Notes under the pieces: generated by a model
The model's database searches: none
The model's input: the letters and a program-made list of their open reading frames with translations, nothing else
What the model was told of the DNA's origin: nothing
DNA from: Craterostigma plantagineum
Taxonomy: Eukaryota; Streptophyta; Magnoliopsida; Lamiales; Linderniaceae
Reading direction: 5' to 3'
Length of the DNA: 64,000 bases
NCBI GenBank assembly: GCA_027422505.1
Contig: JAPQWV010000002.1
Coordinates: 25,894,501 to 25,958,500 of the forward strand
Translations under genes and position numbers: made by a program
Shown here: positions 62,157 through 64,000 of the stretch, piece after piece
Layout: each line of letters starts with the position of its first letter
Position numbering within the stretch: the stretch's first letter is position 1

Positions 62157-63833
62157 TGAAGATATAAATGTGCCTAAGAGGGGGGGTGAATTAGGCTTAT
62201 AAAATTTTATGCTTCTTTTCACAAATGCTAAGTATGGTGACTTAGGTATGCCTACTGATATTTGTGACGAGTATGTCTGATATATCCTAGTAACGTCGGA
62301 TGTGCGTCGGGTCTGTCTCACAGTGATAACGAAATAACTGAAACGTAAATGAGAGACAGGATTTTTATAGAGGTTATATCCCCGACTGGGGTTTACTCCT
62401 CTCCTTCGGATTTGCTTCCCAAGAGTTTAACCAATCACTATAATGCGCCGTAGCTGGATACAAAACTGGTTGGTTTGCCCAATACACAACCGAAACAAGT
62501 CAAACACTAGCTACAACTAGGTTACCACACGCCGAGTTTCGTTCCTCGGAATCTCCTTGATCCCGACAGACACAGCTCGCTACCAAAGGGCCCCCGGACT
62601 TGTCCTTCCCTTCACGTGTGCGTAAACGTTGACCTTGCCTCTTTGGTATTGCTCACGTCCGAAGACAACACGTCCGTAGACAGAATATATGGCAGGTTAT
62701 GATGTAATATCGGATAAATCACTCGATCAGTGATGGATATGCCGGTTAACGCTCAGGTGGGCAGAAAGCTATCACAAGTGGGAACTCAGGAATCTCTCAG
62801 TATGTTTCTGCTCAAGAATCTTTCGTAGGCTTATATTCGCAAATTCTTAGTTCTTCGAAAGTATGAAGTGCAGCTCATATATAATCCTTTTCAAATAGCA
62901 CTTCACATGGAAAATCATATCAAACAATAATTACCTAATCAAGCATAGTTTCCATGCAATCATACCATGTAAATCATGCTCTTAATAACTCATCACAACG
63001 GTCATATAGCACATTTAAAGCATAATTATTTTCCATATCAAGACTCAATTTCGTTCTCAAGCTCATTCAACCATTTCGCATATATTTTCCATTTCAGGAC
63101 TTTCCATAAGTGATTCCCTGCTGTCAGTTTCTAGTAACGAATCAATCCAGATTTACTTTCCAAGTATAACACATAAGATAGCATCACATCAGCACGTTTT
63201 CCATGTATGATTCATAGTATAATTACCATGTTTAGCACACAAATCAGATCAGAGAATACTTAATACGATTTATCAATCATGGTCAACCTTTCCTTATTTC
63301 AGAGATCACATCCGTTTATATCATATAACACCTTATCCAAAAAATCAATCAAATCACATTTTTCCTAAATATAATATTCCAATCAACACAAGGAAAGATA
63401 TCAATTTAATATTGCACATTAAATTCAGTGTAAAGCATGCAAAGAATCGCATAAGTGATTTTCGTCCAGTAATAAACTAGTATCAACGGATATATCACTT
63501 TCCATATATAAACAGCATATTTTCCATATATAGCTCAGTAGGATATCTCATGCATTATTTCCATATATAGCACAGCACGATATATCCTATATCATAGATT
63601 GTCTATAACATGCGATCACCTAGTTCCATCAAATCATCACAGAATCACACGCAATTCAAATATTCAACACTTAATCGATTTTATAGCTCATAAACAATGC
63701 ATGGTTGAATATTATCATGAACTTAGACATTTTATTTGTCCCAAATCGAATTGCTTATTTTATAGACCTAATGTCATTACAATTACATCGTTCATCAAAA
63801 CTCTCTAACATATACAGACCAAAAAGGTCAACA
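62157..63833 (-). repeat. 5' LTR of the Sirevirus
   Basis: 1,677 bp, from TGAAGATATAAATG to GGTCAACA, without the LRR insert found in its partner. In element sense it starts TGTTGACCTTTTTGG. Confidence 0.95.
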
Positions 63834-63838
63834 GTAAC

Positions 63839-63965
63839 AATAGAACAGAGAGAACAATTTGCAAGTTATAATATTTTCTCCAAATACGCCTCACAACATT
63901 CAAGCTATTTTTCTTTTCATTTGGATTTGTACCCGAAAATAAAATAACAAAATGTTATCAGAGCC
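63839..63965 (+). mobile_element. probable right part of a plus-strand copia LTR with primer site
   Basis: AATAACA ending at 63949 is followed after 3 nt by TGTTATCAGAGCC (63953-63965), one base from the copia primer site on the plus strand. With TGTTGGAT at 52114 as left end, this would be a short LTR of about 325 bp, split by the Sirevirus. 63953-64000 also shows two GAGCCGATGGTGT copies. Confidence 0.4.
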
Positions 63966-64000
63966 GATGGTGTCAATGGAGCCGATGGTGTGCTCAGAGC

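Overview
The window is nuclear DNA of a flowering plant, almost certainly a eudicot. It carries intron-rich plant gene families (WRKY, BTB/POZ, Sec14-nodulin, BOI-type RING, DUF868, eL41), a nuclear tRNA-Trp, and a dense nest of plant transposons (Athila-type Ty3/gypsy, Sirevirus-type and other Ty1/copia, hAT, Emigrant/pogo and a MULE-like element). The species cannot be named from the sequence.

Layout. 1-11,659: one Athila-type gypsy element on the minus strand, cut by the left window edge. From the right it reads LTR, tRNA-Asp primer site, gag, protease, RT/RNase H, integrase, a long spacer and an extra ORF; all coding parts are broken. 11,660-12,191 is part of a Sirevirus LTR into which the Athila element seems to have inserted. 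12,377-13,070 is an Emigrant-like element. 13,100-17,589 is a decayed copia element with gag, a coiled-coil region, primer site and 5' LTR but no pol; its LTR carries an hAT MITE. 17,722-21,207 holds two single-copy genes (DUF868, minus; BTB/POZ, plus). 21,450-30,880 is a transposon block: a MULE-like element with 307-bp tandem repeats, nested GC-rich hAT MITEs, and a 5.4-kb hAT element whose transposase gene is split by a solo LTR. 32,291-35,404 is a complete 13-exon Sec14-nodulin gene, followed by a tRNA-Trp gene, an orphan ORF and another hAT MITE. 38,129-40,603 is a UBZ4-type zinc-finger gene with a decayed 5' part. 43,981-46,167 is a WRKY2/34-like gene that lacks the N-terminal WRKY domain. 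48,208-48,669 is the tiny eL41 gene and 50,484-51,364 a BOI-like RING E3 gene. 52,329-63,833 is a full-length Sirevirus-like copia element (minus strand) with both LTRs and a perfect 5-bp target duplication. Its left LTR contains a 525-bp insert made of an intron-containing LRR gene fragment.

The host genes are independent single-gene loci with no sign of a shared pathway. The most unusual signals are in non-coding retroelement DNA: two arrays of paired 12-bp palindromes with constant 21-22 bp offset, and three hairpins with different stems but the same loop. Domain-level oddities come next: the missing WRKY domain, the captured LRR exons, and a similar extra domain downstream of pol in both a gypsy and a copia element.

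All exon boundaries were read by eye from splice consensus, frame and recalled family sequence; no alignment or database search was run.
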